64,000 nucleotides of DNA, from positions 310,001-374,000 of the forward strand of contig CAWKAO010000003.1 of NCBI GenBank assembly GCA_963847665.1, written 5' to 3'. The translations under genes were made by a program, and so were the position numbers. The DNA comes from CAWKAO01 sp963847665. Its GTDB lineage: Bacteria; Actinomycetota; Humimicrobiia; Humimicrobiales; Humimicrobiaceae. Below, piece after piece: positions 8,803-21,836 of this stretch (position 1 is its first letter; every line of letters begins with the position of its first letter). Under the pieces are notes generated by a model. The model made no database searches. It saw only the letters and a list, made by a program, of their open reading frames with translations, and was not told the origin of the DNA.

Positions 8803-10015
8803 TTACTCAATAATAGTATTGACACTGCCTGCACCTATTGTCCTTCCACCTTCACGTATAGCAAACCTCAGTCCCTCTTCCATTGCTATAGGGGTTATAA
8901 GCTTTGTCTTCCATGTCTGTATTGTCTCCAGGCATTATCATCTCTACTCCTTCAGGCAGTGTCATGTCTCCTGTCACATCTGTTGTCCTGAAGTAAAACT
9001 GTGGACTGTATCCGTTAAAGAAAGGAGTATGCCTTCCGCCTTCTTCTTTGGAAAGCACGTATACTTTTGCCTTAAAGTGTGAGTGGGGGGTTATTGAGCC
9101 TGGCTTTGCTATTACCTGTCCACGCTCTACCTGGTCCTTTGTGGTGCCCCTGAGAAGTAGCCCTACGTTATCTCCTGCAACACCTTCGTCAAGAAGTTTT
9201 CTAAACATCTCAACACCTGTCACTACTGTCTTTTCCACTTTGGGGTGTATTCCCACTATGTCCACTGTCTCTCCTACCTTTACCTTGCCTCTTTCTACCC
9301 TTCCTGTTACAACTGTGCCTCTTCCTGTTATGGAGAAGATATCTTCTATGGGCATTAAGAAACGGCTTGTCCACATCACGCTGTGGTGTGGGTATGTATG
9401 AGTCCACTGCATCCATGAGCTCAAGGATAGGGCCGCATGACGCGCATTCTGTCTTGTCGTGCATCCGCATTCCATCGCTTTTAGTGCTGAACCCTTTACT
9501 ATGGGTATATCATCACCCGGGAATTCATATTCGGTTAAAAGCTCCCTTACTTCAAGCTCTACAAGCTCTATTAGCTCAGGATCGTCTACCATGTCTACCT
9601 TGTTTAAGAACACTACTATGTAGGGCACTCCTACCTGACGTGCAAGAAGGATGTGCTCTCTTGTCTGGGGCATGGGTCCGTCTGCTGCTGATACTACAAG
9701 TATTGCGCCGTCCATCTGGGCTGCGCCTGTTATCATGTTCTTTACATAGTCTGCATGGCCGGGGCAGTCTACATGTGCATAGTGACGGTTGTCTGTCTCG
9801 TACTCCACATGTGCTATAGCTATTGTTATGCCTCGCTCCCTTTCCTCGGGTGCATTGTCTATGGAGTCAAAGCTTCGTGTCTCTACGTTTAGGCCCTTTG
9901 ACTTAAGACAGAATGTAATAGCTGAGGTAAGGGTTGTCTTTCCATGGTCAACATGACCGATGGTACCGATGTTTATATGCGGTTTGGTTCTTTCAAATTT
10001 TAGCTTTGCTGCCAT
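8803..10015 (-). CDS. tuf: Elongation factor Tu, copy 1 (several frameshifts)
   Basis: EF-Tu delivers aminoacyl-tRNA to the ribosome. The P-loop GHVDHGKT, the DCPGHADYVKNM switch II region, and NKVDMVDD are intact. At 9355-9480 the frame slips and returns: the expected ILELMDAVDSYIPTPQRDVD sits in another frame. Another slip near 8905 shifts the C-terminus; the true end reads AIREGGRTIGAGSVNTIIE and stops at 8803. At least three indels occur, at different places from those in copy 2. The gene lies between fusA and rpsJ, the ancestral tufA position. Confidence 0.9.
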
Positions 10016-10066
10016 TTTATTTTTCCTTTCTTTACAAATATTTATTTGTCTTGTATTTTTAAACAG

Positions 10067-12154
10067 CTATACGTTTCCTTTGATCTTTAAAAGGATCTCA
10101 TTTGCAATATTGGCCGGTATAGTGTCATATTTTTTAAAGAGCATAGTAAATGTCGCCCTTCCCTGTGATTTTGATCTGAGGTCTGTTGCATAACCAAACA
10201 TAGAAGCAAGCGGAACTTCTGATTTGATGATCCTCATTGTTATTCCTGAAGTATTACTGAATGTATTTTGCCTCTTCTTGAATTCAGGTCCCCTATGACT
10301 TCTCCCATAAAATCATCCGGGGCAGACTACTTCCACTTCCATAATCGGTTCGAGAAGTATCGGATGCACCTTTGATTATGGCCTCTCTTAATGCCCTTGA
10401 ACCAGCTATCCTGAATGCAAGTCTCTGAAGAATCGACTTCATGATAGGAACCGTCAAGCAAAACAGCCTTTATATCAACAACGGGATAGCCTGCAAGCTC
10501 ACCGCTCTGCATAGCATCAACAATACCCATCTGTACAGGTTTGATATATTCCTTGGGTATTACTCCACCTTTGGTATTATCGACAAATTCAAATCCTTTG
10601 CCGTATTCATTTGGATAAAAATGCATTACTACATGACCGTACTGTCCCCTGCCGCCGCTCTGTCTTATATATTTACCCTCTACTTCCACATCTCTGGTTA
10701 TTGTCTCCCTGTAAGAGACCTGGGTCCTGCCAACATTTGCATCTACTTTAAATTCACGCAGCAACCTGTCCACTATTATCTCGAGATGAAGTTCACCCAT
10801 ACCGGCAATGACGGTCTGTCCCGTCTCACTGTCGACATTTATCTTAAAAGTAGGATCCTCATCGGCTAACTTATTTAGTGCAATGGATAATTTTTCCTGG
10901 TCAGCCTTTGTCTTTGGTTCTATCGCAATTGATATTACCGGTTCAGGAAAACTTATGGATTCATATTTGATCGGTTTTGCCACGGTACAGATAGTATCAC
11001 CTGTCTTGGTCTTTTTTAAACCTACAAGAGCAACTATGTCACCACAAAATGCTTCCTCTACTTCTAGTCTGGTATTTGCATGCATCTCAAGGATTTTTGA
11101 GATCCTGTCCTTGTTTGCCGGTGGTTGAATTTAATATCTGGTCACCGACTTTTAATATTCCGGAGTATATTCTTGTATAACACAGTTTTCCAACAAATGG
11201 ATCGGTGACTATTTTAAAGATCAGCGCAGAAAAAGCTTCATCATCACTTACTTTTCTTACTTCTTCTTGCTCCTTTACAGGATGGATTCCTGCAGCAGGA
11301 GGGATATCTATCGGAGAAGGAAGAAAATCTATAACAGCATCAAGCAATAATTGTACGCCCTTATTTTTAAAGGAAGCTCCGCATAGGACCGGAACACCCT
11401 GTGCATTAAGCGTCATATCCCTTATTGCATCTATAAGCTCCTTTTCACTTATCTCAATATTATCAACATATTTATTCAGTATATCATCATTATAATTTGC
11501 AATATTTTCGATCATTTCCTGCCTGTATTTCCCGGCAAGCGATCTCATGTTCTGCGGTATTTCCTCGATCCTGAATTTTAGACCCATCACGTCTTCATAA
11601 ATAATAGCTTTCATGGAAACAAGGTCTATGATCCCGTCAAATTTATCTTCCTTGCCTATCGGTATCTGGATCGGAATAGGATTCGTCATAAACCTGTTTT
11701 TCATCATGTCTACTACGTAAAAGAAGTCCGCTCCAGTCCTGTCCATCTTATTTATAAAAGCTATTCGGGGAATATTATATTTTGTTGCCTGTCTCCAGAC
11801 TGTCTCGGATTGAGGTTCGACTCCGCCAACGGCACAAAATATAGCGATCAGGCCGTCAAGCACCCTTAGGGACCTCTCTACTTCGACAGTAAAATCTACA
11901 TGTCCGGGAGTATCTATTATATTTATTCTGTAATCTTTCCAGTAGCAGGAAGTCGCAGCAGAAGTTATGGTGATGCCTCTTTCCTGCTCCTGTATCATCC
12001 AGTCCATGACAGCCGCACCGTCATCGACTTCACCGATCTTATAGGTCTTTCCTGTATAATAGAGTATGCGCTCGGTAGTCGTGGTCTTTCCCGCGTCTAT
12101 ATGAGCCGCTATACCAATATTTCTTGTATTTTTTAATCCTATTTTTCTTGCCAT
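10067..12154 (-). CDS. fusA: Elongation factor G (several frameshifts)
   Basis: EF-G is the translocation GTPase. The first segment (11087-12154) has the G domain with AHIDAGKTTTTERILYYTG, DTPGHVDF and NKMDRTGADF. The second (10327-11085) has domain II-IV sequence with GMGELHLEIIVDRL and SGGRGQYGHV. The C-terminus (10067 to about 10330) reads PLASMFGYATDLRSKSQGRA in another frame. Breaks lie near 11086, 10380 and 10320. Together they give a full-length protein, so these look like sequence errors. Located between rpsG and tuf as expected. Confidence 0.9.
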
Positions 12155-12331
12155 TTTTATTTTTCTTTAGTACCGGACCCCATACGATATAAATTACATG
12201 ACTGATAATTTCAGCCATGTATCCCGTCATGAGATGACTGTAATTTTATTAATACTTTTTAAAACCGTTAAATATTTTTTTACAAGCTACAATAATTAAA
12301 ATAGCATGTTGATTGCTTTTTTCTGCAGCTT

Positions 12332-12802
12332 CTACCATCTGTAATGAGCAAAAGCTCTATTGGCCTCTGCCATTTTATGTAAGTCTTCTTTTTTCTTTAC
12401 ACTGCTCCCTGTGTTGCTTGCGCCATCCAGTATCTCTGCAGCAAGCCTGTCTGACATGGTTTTTTCTCTTCTATTTCTTGAATAACTTATTATCCATCTT
12501 AAAGCCAGGGTATCTGCTCTCTTAGGAGTCACTTCTATAGGAACCTGATAGGTCGCTCCGCCGACCCTCCTTGATTTGACTTCAAGGACAGGACGGACGT
12601 TATCCAGGCATTTATCCAGTATATCGATGGGATTCTCTTTGGTCTTTTCCCCTAAAATGTCCATACAGTCGTAAACAACCTTTTCGGATATACTCTTTTT
12701 ACCTTTCCAAAGGATTTTATTTATCAACTGTGTAATAATCTCTTTTTTATAAACCGGATCTGGCTTTATCGTTCTTTTTTCCGGCCTGTTTCTTCTTGCC
12801 AT
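12332..12802 (-). CDS. rpsG: 30S ribosomal protein S7
   Basis: S7 nucleates assembly of the small-subunit head and often represses the str operon. The sequence EVKSRRVGGATYQVPIEVTP is the family signature; 156 residues. An in-frame TTG precedes the ATG by one codon, but AAGGAG lies six bases before the ATG, so 12802 is used. The 177 bases to fusA contain a long AT-rich stretch and no recognised element. Confidence 0.96.
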   Translation of the reverse strand: MARRNRPEKRTIKPDPVYKKEIITQLINKILWKGKKSISEKVVYDCMDILGEKTKENPIDILDKCLDNVRPVLEVKSRRVGGATYQVPIEVTPKRADTLALRWIISYSRNRREKTMSDRLAAEILDGASNTGSSVKKKEDLHKMAEANRAFAHYRW

Positions 12803-12857
12803 CAATATCTCCTTAAAATCCTATAACCTTTTTGCAGTTTCCTTATCTAAATGTTTT

Positions 12858-13229
12858 TTAACTTGGTTTCTTTGAACCATATCTGGATCTTGCAGATCTC
12901 CTGCTTTCCACTCCACTAGTATCGAGCGTACCTCTGACAATCTTATACCGTACACCAGGAAGGTCCTTTACCCTGCCGCCTCTTACAAGGACTATAGAGT
13001 GCTCCTGCAGATTGTGTCCGATTCCGGGAATATAAGCCGTCACTTCAAGATTATTGCTTAACCTCACTCGAGCTACCTTACGTAATGCAGAGTTAGGTTT
13101 TTTTGGTGTAGTCGTATACACCCTCACGCACACTCCTCTTTTTAGGGGATTTTCCTGCAGGGCAGGGGTCTTTTTCTTCTTTGTTATATTATGTCTTCCT
13201 TTTCGTACCAACTGGTTTATCGTCGGCAT
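12858..13229 (-). CDS. rpsL: 30S ribosomal protein S12
   Basis: S12 controls decoding accuracy and is the streptomycin-resistance locus. The sequence TTTPKKPNSALRKVARVRLS contains the lysine of the PKKPNS motif (wild-type, streptomycin-sensitive form), and LPGVRYKIVRGTLDTSGV is intact. First gene of the str operon, about 100 bases after a predicted promoter. Confidence 0.97.
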   Translation of the reverse strand: MPTINQLVRKGRHNITKKKKTPALQENPLKRGVCVRVYTTTPKKPNSALRKVARVRLSNNLEVTAYIPGIGHNLQEHSIVLVRGGRVKDLPGVRYKIVRGTLDTSGVESRRSARSRYGSKKPS

Positions 13230-13330
13230 AATTATTACTACCTCTCCAATAGTTAAAAATAAAAAAATTTAATGAGATTTGTCTGTCGAATCAGGTAAAA
13301 CATACCATTCTCTTAAAGACACGAAAAAAA

Positions 13331-13359
13331 AGGTTATCATTATAAAAATAAAATGTCAA
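13331..13359 (-). promoter_or_regulatory. Promoter for the str operon (rpsL-rpsG-fusA-tuf)
   Basis: On the minus strand, TTGACA (13354-13359) and TAACCT (13331-13336) are separated by 17 bases, in the short gap between the rpoC stop and rpsL. The -35 is perfect and the -10 matches at the conserved TA and T positions. Inferred from sequence only. Confidence 0.55.
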
Positions 13360-13369
13360 CATGAAAATA

Positions 13370-16300
13370 TCATATATTTATCTCCAGATCCTGTTTCTCA
13401 TCATCATGGGTCTCATTAAAGATCTCGATCTCTTCCTCTTGAGTTTCCTCATATCCGGGGTACACAAGGTCGATGTCCCTGTATCTTCTCATACCGGTAC
13501 CGGCAGGAATCGATTTACCGATTATTACATTTTCTTTCAGTCCGATCAGGTAATCGATCTTGTTTTCAAGTGCTGCATCTGTCAAGCACTTTTGTCGTCT
13601 CCTGGAAAGAAGCCGCTGAAAGCAAACTGTCTGTCGCAAGTGAAGCTTTAGTAATACCCATAAGGTTCTGTTTCGCAGTTGCAGGTGATTTTCCATTAGC
13701 AATAAGTTTTTTGTTTTCTTTATCAAATATCAGTCTGTCCACTACCTGTCCCGGAAGAAACAGGCTGTCGCCAGAGTCGATTATAGTTACTTTTTTTAAC
13801 ATCTGCCTGACGATGACTTCTATATGTTTATCATTTATATCGACACCCTGGGACTTATATACATCCTGGATCTCTTTTACAAGATACTGTTCACATGCTT
13901 TGATGCCGTTTATTTTAAGGATATCGTGAGGGTTTCTTATCCCCTCTGTCAGCTGTTCTCCTGTATTTATATTGGCTCCATCACTTATCCTGATCTTTGT
14001 CCTTGTGGGGACCTGGTATGCTTTTTCCAGGCCAGTCTCATCATTTTTTATAGTTATCATCCTGAATTTTGTGTCTACATCTTCAATCGATACTTTACCG
14101 CTGATCTCAGCAATAAAAGCATGCTCCTTCGGTCTTCTGGCTTCAAAGAGCTCTACTACTCTTGGAAGACCACTGGTGATGTCTATACCTTCAAAGGTCT
14201 TTTCATGCTTGTGTACATGAGTTTCCTTTTTGCACTATAGACAATCTTTGCAAAGACCTGGCCCTCATCCACGTTTAAGGACCTGCTGACCTGAAGAATC
14301 TCACCTTTAGGAAATATGACATCTACCAGGCTTCCGTTTTCCATTTTGACCTGGAATGTCATACGGCCATTTATATGTTCTATATTGACTTCAATAAACT
14401 CATCTGAGTTTTTCTCGGAAAAATCCTCTTTTTTTAGATTCAAGTCTGTGCAAGCAGTTCTTTTTTCAGGACTATTTTTCCTTTTACGGGTGATTTTATT
14501 GATCTCTGGATGACTGTGCTTGCTATACCTCCAGTATGGAAAGTACGCATTGTAAGCTGGGTACCGGGTTCTCCGATGGACTGCGCCGCTATTATACCTA
14601 TAGCTTCTCCGATCTCTACCAGCTTGCCAGAAGCAAGATCCCTTCCATAACATTGCTGGCATAATCCAAAGTCAGCTTCACAGGTAAGAGGTGAACGCAC
14701 CTTTATACTCTCTATATTTGCATGTATAAGTTTTTGCAGGTCCTTTTCGTTTATCTCTTCTCCGGCTTTTATCAATACTTTTTTATCTTTATGGATCTAT
14801 GACATCTTCAGCACATGTCCTGCCAATAAGGTTGGAATTCGGTTCTCCTTCAAGAGTCAGGACATATAGGTATACACCTTCTTCTGTGCCGCAGTCAGGT
14901 ATCCTTACTATTGTATCCTGTGCGACATCTACAAGCCTCCTGGTCAGATATCCGGAATCTGCAGTACTCAGTGCAGTATCTGCAAGACCCTGTCTTGCTC
15001 CGTGGGTTGAGATGAAGTATTCAAGGACTGTAAGACCTTCCCTGAAATTTGATTTAATCGGCCTGTCCATTATATCACCACGGGCATTTGCAACAAGACC
15101 CCTCATACCTGCGAGCTGGCGAAGCTGTTTGATATTACCACGGGCTCCGGATGTTGCCATCATATAGACAGGATTGAACTTGTCAAAATTCTTCTCCATG
15201 GCATCAGCCACATCTTCACTGGCCTGCGACCATGTCTGTATTACCCTCTGGTGTCTCTCTCCATCTGTAATAAGACCCTCCTTAGAAATAATCTTCTATC
15301 TTCTCTATCTTCTTTTCTACATTTTCAAGAATACTATACTTTTCTTCCGGTATCTCTATATCATCAATACCAATAGTCAGTCCGGACTTTGTAGCAATAT
15401 TTAAAACCTGTTTCTTTAATATTATCAAGTATTTCCGTCACAACTGATGGCGAATATTTATTTATACAATCCGAGATTATGGATATCAGTGTTTTTTTAT
15501 TTATCTCTTTATTCATAAAACCATAATCTTCCGGAAGAGTCATGATTGAACAATATTCTTCCAATAGTAGTGGTTATGTCTTTTTATTGATTTTTACCTT
15601 TATAGGGCTGTGAAGCGTTATTATGTCCAAAATCCTGATCCAGAAGAGCTTCATTTATAGAATTATAATACCTTACCTTTTTATCTTTCACTTCCCTTTC
15701 AGAAGTCAGGTAATATAGGCCGAGCACCATATCCTGTGACGGAATAGTGACTGGCACTCCGCTTGCAGGAGAAAGTATATTATTTGATGAAAGCATCAGT
15801 ACAAGGCCTCAGCTTTAGCCTCATTTGAAAGTGGTACATGGACCGCCATCTGGTCTCCGTCAAAGTCTGCATTAAAAGGAGGACAGACAAGCGGATGTAT
15901 CTGGATAGCTTTACCTTCTACCAGTATTGGAATAAAAGCCTGTATCCCAAGCCTGTGAAGTGTAGGAGCCCTGTTTAGAAGTACCGGATGGTTTTTTATT
16001 ACTTCTTCAAGGACATCCCATATCTCATCACTGTCTCTTTCAACCAGTGTCTTTGCACTCTTTATATTCTGTGCAAATCCCTGATCCACAAGTCTCTTTC
16101 ATGACAAATGGTTTAAACAGTTCAAGAGCTATCGTTTTGGGCAGACCACACTGATACAATTTTAATCTCGGATTTACTACAATTACAGACCTTCCGGAAT
16201 AGTCAACTCTTTTACCAAGAAGATTCTGCCTGAATCGTCCCTGTTTACCCTTGAGCATATCAGATAGGGATTTCAACGGCCTGTTTCCTGCACCGACTAC

Positions 16301-17537
16301 CGCTCTTCCTCTTCTTCCATTATCAAAAAGTGCATCTACTGCTTCCTGAAGCATCCTTTTTTCATTGTTTATTATTATCTCAGGAGCATTCAGTTCAAGC
16401 AATTTTTTCAGCCGGTTGTTCCTGTTGATGACTCTTCTGTAAAGGTCATTTAGGTCAGATGTGGCAAACCTGCCGCCGTCAAGCTGTACCATTGGCCTGC
16501 AGGTCAGGCGGTATGACTGGAAGTATCTCAAGTACCATATATTCAGGTTTGTTTTCAGAATCGATAAAAGACGGAAAGTATCTTAAGCCTTTTATGCTCC
16601 TGCTCCTTTTCTGACCCTTTGAATCTTTTATGATTTCCTTTAGCTCTTCAAGGACTTCCTTTTCACATTCAATATTTCTTAGTAGTTCCTTTACTGCTTC
16701 TGCACCCATTCCTCCATTGAAATAGTCGTCATAGATTTCCTTCATCTTTTTAAAGAGTGCCTCATCTGATACCAGCATCTTTTCTTCTATATTTTCAAAG
16801 AATGTACTGGCCCTTTTTACCAGGTCAAGCTCCTCCTGGTATATCTCTTTTTCTTCTTCCAGAAGTTTTTCAGTCTCTTTTACGATCTTTGCTATTTTGG
16901 CTTCAATATCTTTTTCAGAATTTATCTCCTCGTCCTCAAATGCCTCGATTTCTTTAAGCTTCGTCTCCGTCTTTATACCTTTTTAGAAGTTCTTCCTTGT
17001 TTTCCTTAATATCTTTTAACCTGAGTTCATGGAGTTCCTTTGACTTTTCCAGACGCTTCTCTATATATCTTTTAGCTCAGTCTTTATTTTCTTTTCTCAA
17101 TTCCTTGTCTACAGAAGTGATTATATATGAATCAAAATATAGTACTTTTTCAAGGTCTCTGGGACTTATATCAAGTATATAACCCATCCTGCATGGGACT
17201 CCCTTGAAAAACCATATATGTGAGACTGGAGCAGGCAAGCTGTATATGCCCCATTCTTTCTCTTCTTACATTTGAGCGGGTGACTTCGACACCGCATCTT
17301 TCACAGATGATCCCTTTAAACCTTACTCTTTTATATTTTCCGCAATAGCACTCCCAGTCCTTGGTCGGACCAAAGATCCTCTCACAGAACAAGTCCGTCC
17401 TTTTCCGGTTTTAAAGTCCTGTAATTTATGGTCTCCGGTTTTTTGACTTCACCGTTTGACCAGGACTTGATTTTTTCCGGAGATGCAAGACCGATTTTTA
17501 TTGCATCAAAATTATTAACATCTAAATTTATGACCAT
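13370..17537 (-). CDS. rpoC: DNA-directed RNA polymerase beta' subunit (about ten frameshifts)
   Basis: Starts MVINLDVNNFDAIKIGLASP at 17537. Recognisable parts in order: the zinc-binding CYCGKYKRVRFKGIICERCG; RRERMGHIQLA; a helical segment with LRLKDIKENKEELLK, like the actinobacterial insert; VQLDGGRFATSDLNDLYRR; catalytic NADFDGDQMAVH (Mg2+-binding Asp residues, near 15855); the bridge-helix and trigger-loop region GMRGLVANARGDI and STHGARQGLADTALSTADSG; and a C-terminus ending at 13370. These lie in many reading frames; breaks fall near 17390, 17240, 17080, 16790, 16510, 16080, 15800, 15570, 15220, 14780, 14450, 14180 and 13570. Summed length fits a normal subunit. It follows rpoB by 33 bases. 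Confidence 0.9.
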
Positions 17538-17570
17538 TTAAAAAATCCTTCAAACTTATTTTAAAAATAA

Positions 17571-20500
17571 TTAGGTTTCTTCCACTGATTCAGGGCTTTC
17601 TTTCTTAGAAGCTTTACTTTTTCCCTTCTTCTTAACAGTATCTGCAGCTTCCACAATCTCATTTAAATCCGATTCATCGGTAAGTTCCGGCTCTTCTTCT
17701 TTATCGATTTTGAGTTTGCCCTTCTTCTTGGTGTCGACTTTAGTCCCTAAAAAATCATCATCCGCAAAGTCGTCCTCGTCATTTAAATCTGGCTCTTCAT
17801 CATCACTATAAGACTCATAGTCTTCCGATTCTCCCTCATCGGTCTGGCTGATATAATCCGGTCCATCAAGATTGATACCAAGCTCTTCGACTGTCTTCAT
17901 TATCTCGTCTTCAGGTCTTAAGACTTTTATCTGGCTGCCTTCTTCAGAAAGCACTTCTACATCCAGTCCCAGACTCTGCATCTCCTTTATAAGTACTTTA
18001 AATGACTCCGGTATTCCGGGTTTTTCTATATTTTCACCCTTTACTATTGCTTCATAGGTCTTGACCCTTCCGGTGACATCATCGGATTTTATGGTAAGCA
18101 TCTCCTGGAGTGCATATGCTGCGCCATAAGCTTCAAGGGCCCATACTTCCATTTCTCCGAATCTCTGTCCTCCAAATTGTGCCTTTCCTCCCAGAGGCTG
18201 CTGGGTCACTAATGAATATGGTCCTGTAGATCGTGCATGTATCTTGTCGTCTACAAGATGCAGTAGTTTCAGTACATATTCATAGCCGACAGTTATCTCA
18301 TCGGCAAGCTTTTACCGCTCCTCCCGTCATATAATGCAGTCTTTCCGCTTTCATGTATTCCCACTTTTTTAAGGAGTTTCTTGATATTGTCTTCGCAGGC
18401 ACCCTCAAAGATCGGGCAGTCGACATATATACTGAGCCATCGTCGGTTCCTATGTTCATCCTGTCATCCCATCCTTTTTTGGCAGCCAGACCAAGATGCG
18501 TTTCCAAGTACCTGTCCTACATTCATCCTGGAAGGTACTCCCAGAGGATTGAATATTATGTCAATAGGTTCTCCGTCTTCAGTGTACGGCATATCTTCTT
18601 CGGGAAGTATTACAGAGATGACTACCCTTATTTCCGTGCCTTCCAGCCAGTTTGTCACCAATGGATATCTTTCTCTTCTTCGCAATAAATACTCTTACAA
18701 GTTCATTTACTCCCGGCGGCAGGTCATGTCCGTCTTTTCTGGAAAATACCTGCACATCGACTAACTTTTCCGCTTTCTCCGTGAGGTACCTTAAGTGAGC
18801 TGTCCCTTACTTCCCTGGCTTTTTCTCCAAAAATAGCTCTTAGACAGTTTTTCTTCAGCAGTAAGCTCTGTCTCCCCTTTTGGGGTTATTTTTCCGACCA
18901 GGACATCTCCCGGCTTTACCTCAGCACCTATCCTTATTATTCCCCGGTCATCCAGGTTCTTTAAGCACTTCTTCGCTGACACTGGGCATATCCCTTGTTA
19001 TCTCCTCATTTCCAAGCTTGGTGGTCCTTGCTTCGATCTTCCTGCTTTGAGATATGGATCGAGGAAAGTGACGTCTTCCTTGACAAGCCTTTCAGAGATT
19101 ATTATGGCATCTTCATAGTTATAGCCCTCCCAGGACATAAAAGCCAGCCTGAGGTTTTTCCCCAATGCCAGTTCGCCGGAATCGGTAGAAGGTCCGTCTG
19201 CTATTACCTGCCCTCTTTCGACCTTGTCCCCTTCATTTACAAGAGGTCTCTGGTTTATACATGTACCCTGGTTTGACCTCTTGAATTTATATAGATTGTG
19301 TATAACACCTTTTTTACGTGTATAGTCTATTATTATATGGTCTGCATGGACTTCTTTTACAATCGTCCCGTCGCCCATTGCCAGGATAAGGGTGCCGCTG
19401 TCCCGGGCCAGCTCTCTTTCCATTCCCGTACCGACAAGAGGTGGTTCGGGATCTATAAGGGGAACTGCCTGCCTCTGCATGTTTGAACCCATAAGAGCCC
19501 TGTTTGCATCGTCATGTTCCAGGAATGGTATCAGGGATGCTGCAGCACTGAATATCTGCTTGGGTGAGACATCCATATAATCTATCATCTTGGGTTCTAC
19601 AGATATTATGATCGTCACCATGGCTTGCCATTACTTTCTTATCCCTTGAATTTTCCATCTCTGGTCAAGTTCCTGGGTAGCCTGTGCTATTATAAAGTCT
19701 TCTTCCTGGTCTGCTGAGAGATACTCTACCTGGTCTGTAACTACTGCCCTTTATTCACCTTTCTGTAGGGTGTCTCTATAAAACCGTATTCATTTAAGGT
19801 GGCAAAAGTGGCAAGAGAACCGATAAGTCCGATATTGGGACCTTCCGGGAGTCTCTATCGGGCACATCCTGCCGTAATGGGATGAGTGCACATCCCTTAC
19901 TTCAAATCCTGCCCTTTCCCTTGAAAGACCTCCCGGACCAAGGGCAGAAAGTCTTCTTTTATGTGTTATCTCAGCAAGCGGATTTGTCTGGTCAAGAAAT
20001 TGTGAAAGCTGACCGCTCCCAAAGAATTCCTTAAGGCTGGCGACCAGCGGCCTTATATTGATAAGTGATTTCGGGGTTATCATATCAAGGTCCTGGGTGG
20101 TCATCCTTTCCTTTACTACTCTTTCCATCCTGGAAAGGCCTATCCTGACCTGGTTCTGTACAAGTTCACCGATATTCCTTATTCTCCTGTTTCCAAAATG
20201 GTCTATATCATCTATTTCTCCGACATCGACCATAAGCTGTATGAGGTATTTTACTATCCGGAAAATATCTTTTGCATTCACTATCATCGTCTCTGAAGAA
20301 TTGATGCCCATCTTTAAATTTATCTCTGCGATAGAAGAATAGACATTCTTATTAGCCTTTACTATCATTTCCCATATCTTTAATATGCCTGCGATATCTT
20401 CTTTTACAGATCCCAGCGCTTTTAAAAGTTCATCGATTTTACCTTTACCTGCTTTACTGACTGAACCATTCATCGTATTTATGCTATCCTCTACCCTTTT

Positions 20501-21688
20501 CTGAAGCTCACCGGAAAGGTAGAAAATTTGGAAAGAACCTTTGTCTGACTCAAATCTTCTCAATGATATGATCTTGCTGTCTTCATCATTTGCAGCAGAA
20601 AGTTCTTCATCCAGTTTTTTTAAAACTTCCAGGCAATCCCTGAATGATCCGTAAGCTTTATCGATTTCCTCGATCTCTGTGATCATCTCAGGTTGTAGCA
20701 GTTCTTCTTTCTGTTTTTTGATCTTTGCAACAGCATCTTTAAAAGCGTTCCCGTTTTTATCATATTGCTTATCATCAGCAGTTTTTTCCGTTATTAAGAC
20801 TTTAAGGTTTTCAATACTTTCAAGAAATTTTTTCTCTTCCTCGATATCTTCTGAAAATTTCTGGTTTGTCTTATACCTGCCGACTTTACCCATATCATAT
20901 CTTTTAGGGTCAAAAAACAGCGAGTGGATAAGGCTCCTTGCACTGTCAAGGGTCGGCGGCTCACCAGGTCTAAGTTTCTTATATATTTCTATAAGTGCCT
21001 CTGACTCAGTCTCCGTAATATCTTTTTCAATAGTATTTTTTATACAGCCTGATTTATCATATGGGCTGAAGATGGACATAAGGTTTTCACTATCACCAAA
21101 ACCTATAGACTTTAAGAAAATGGTAAGCAGGAATTTCCTTCGCCTGTCTATTCTCACATATGCTATATTTTTTTTGTCTGTTTCAAGCTCGATCCATGAA
21201 CCCCTGGTAGGTATTACCTTGCACAAAAAGAGTTCTTTTTCTGTTTTTTTATCAATATCTGAATCGTAATAGACACCTGGAGACCGTACAAGCTGTGATA
21301 CCACTATCCTTTCGGTCCCATTTATAATAAATGTTCCCTTATCAGTCATCATCGGAAAATCACCCATGAAGACTTCCTGCTCTTTTTTTTCTCCAGTCTC
21401 CTTATTTATAAAGACTACTTTCACTTTTAATGGTGCAGAATAAGTCATATCCTGCATTTTGCATTCATCGGCACTCGCAATAATATCATCAAATTTATAA
21501 TCCTCGAAGATGACAGCCATTGTGCCTGTAAAATCCTCTATCGGGGAAATATCATATAGCGCTTCCCTGATACCTTCTTTTAAGAACCATTCAAAAGACT
21601 TCGTTTGAAGATCAAGAAGGTTAGGTATTTCCATTATCTTTGGTATTTTTCCGAAACTATACCTTTGGATTGTTCTAAGTCTTTGCAT
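17571..21688 (-). CDS. rpoB: DNA-directed RNA polymerase beta subunit (several frameshifts; large insert and acidic tail)
   Basis: The first 632 residues (19790-21688) are unbroken and include KVGRYKTNQKF, IDDIDHFGNRRIRNIGELVQ, the rifampicin region GSGQLSQFLDQTNPLAEITH and KRRLSALGPGGLSRERAGF. Between KVGRYK (about residue 268) and IFRIVKYL (about 472) lie some 190 extra residues, lysine/glutamate-rich and probably helical, where other bacteria have 10-30. Later segments (18998-19621, 18791-18982, 18464-18685, 18298-18507, 17571-18209) complete the protein in shifting frames. The last roughly 100 residues are an Asp/Glu/Lys-rich tail. The break after CPIETP is one extra G near 19850. Confidence 0.92.
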
Positions 21689-21836
21689 TAACTTTTACTC
21701 CCTTACAGAAATACTAATATTTAGCCAAAACTATCGTCCTGATTGCAGCACAGAAGAATAGTATAAAAAAAGAAAGCACAGTTTTAACTGCTCTTAAGCG
21801 TAGAAAATTTGTGAAAAGGAAAAACTGACTCAAAAT

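Noticed and set aside
9355..9480. Programmed ribosomal frameshifting in tuf or rpoC
   Set aside because: Breaks are numerous, differ between tuf copies and do not fall at slippery heptamers with stems; sequence error is simpler.
9048..9819. Long plus-strand open frames across tuf, rpoB and rpoC
   Set aside because: They are shadows of strongly conserved minus-strand genes and show no family matches or ribosome sites.
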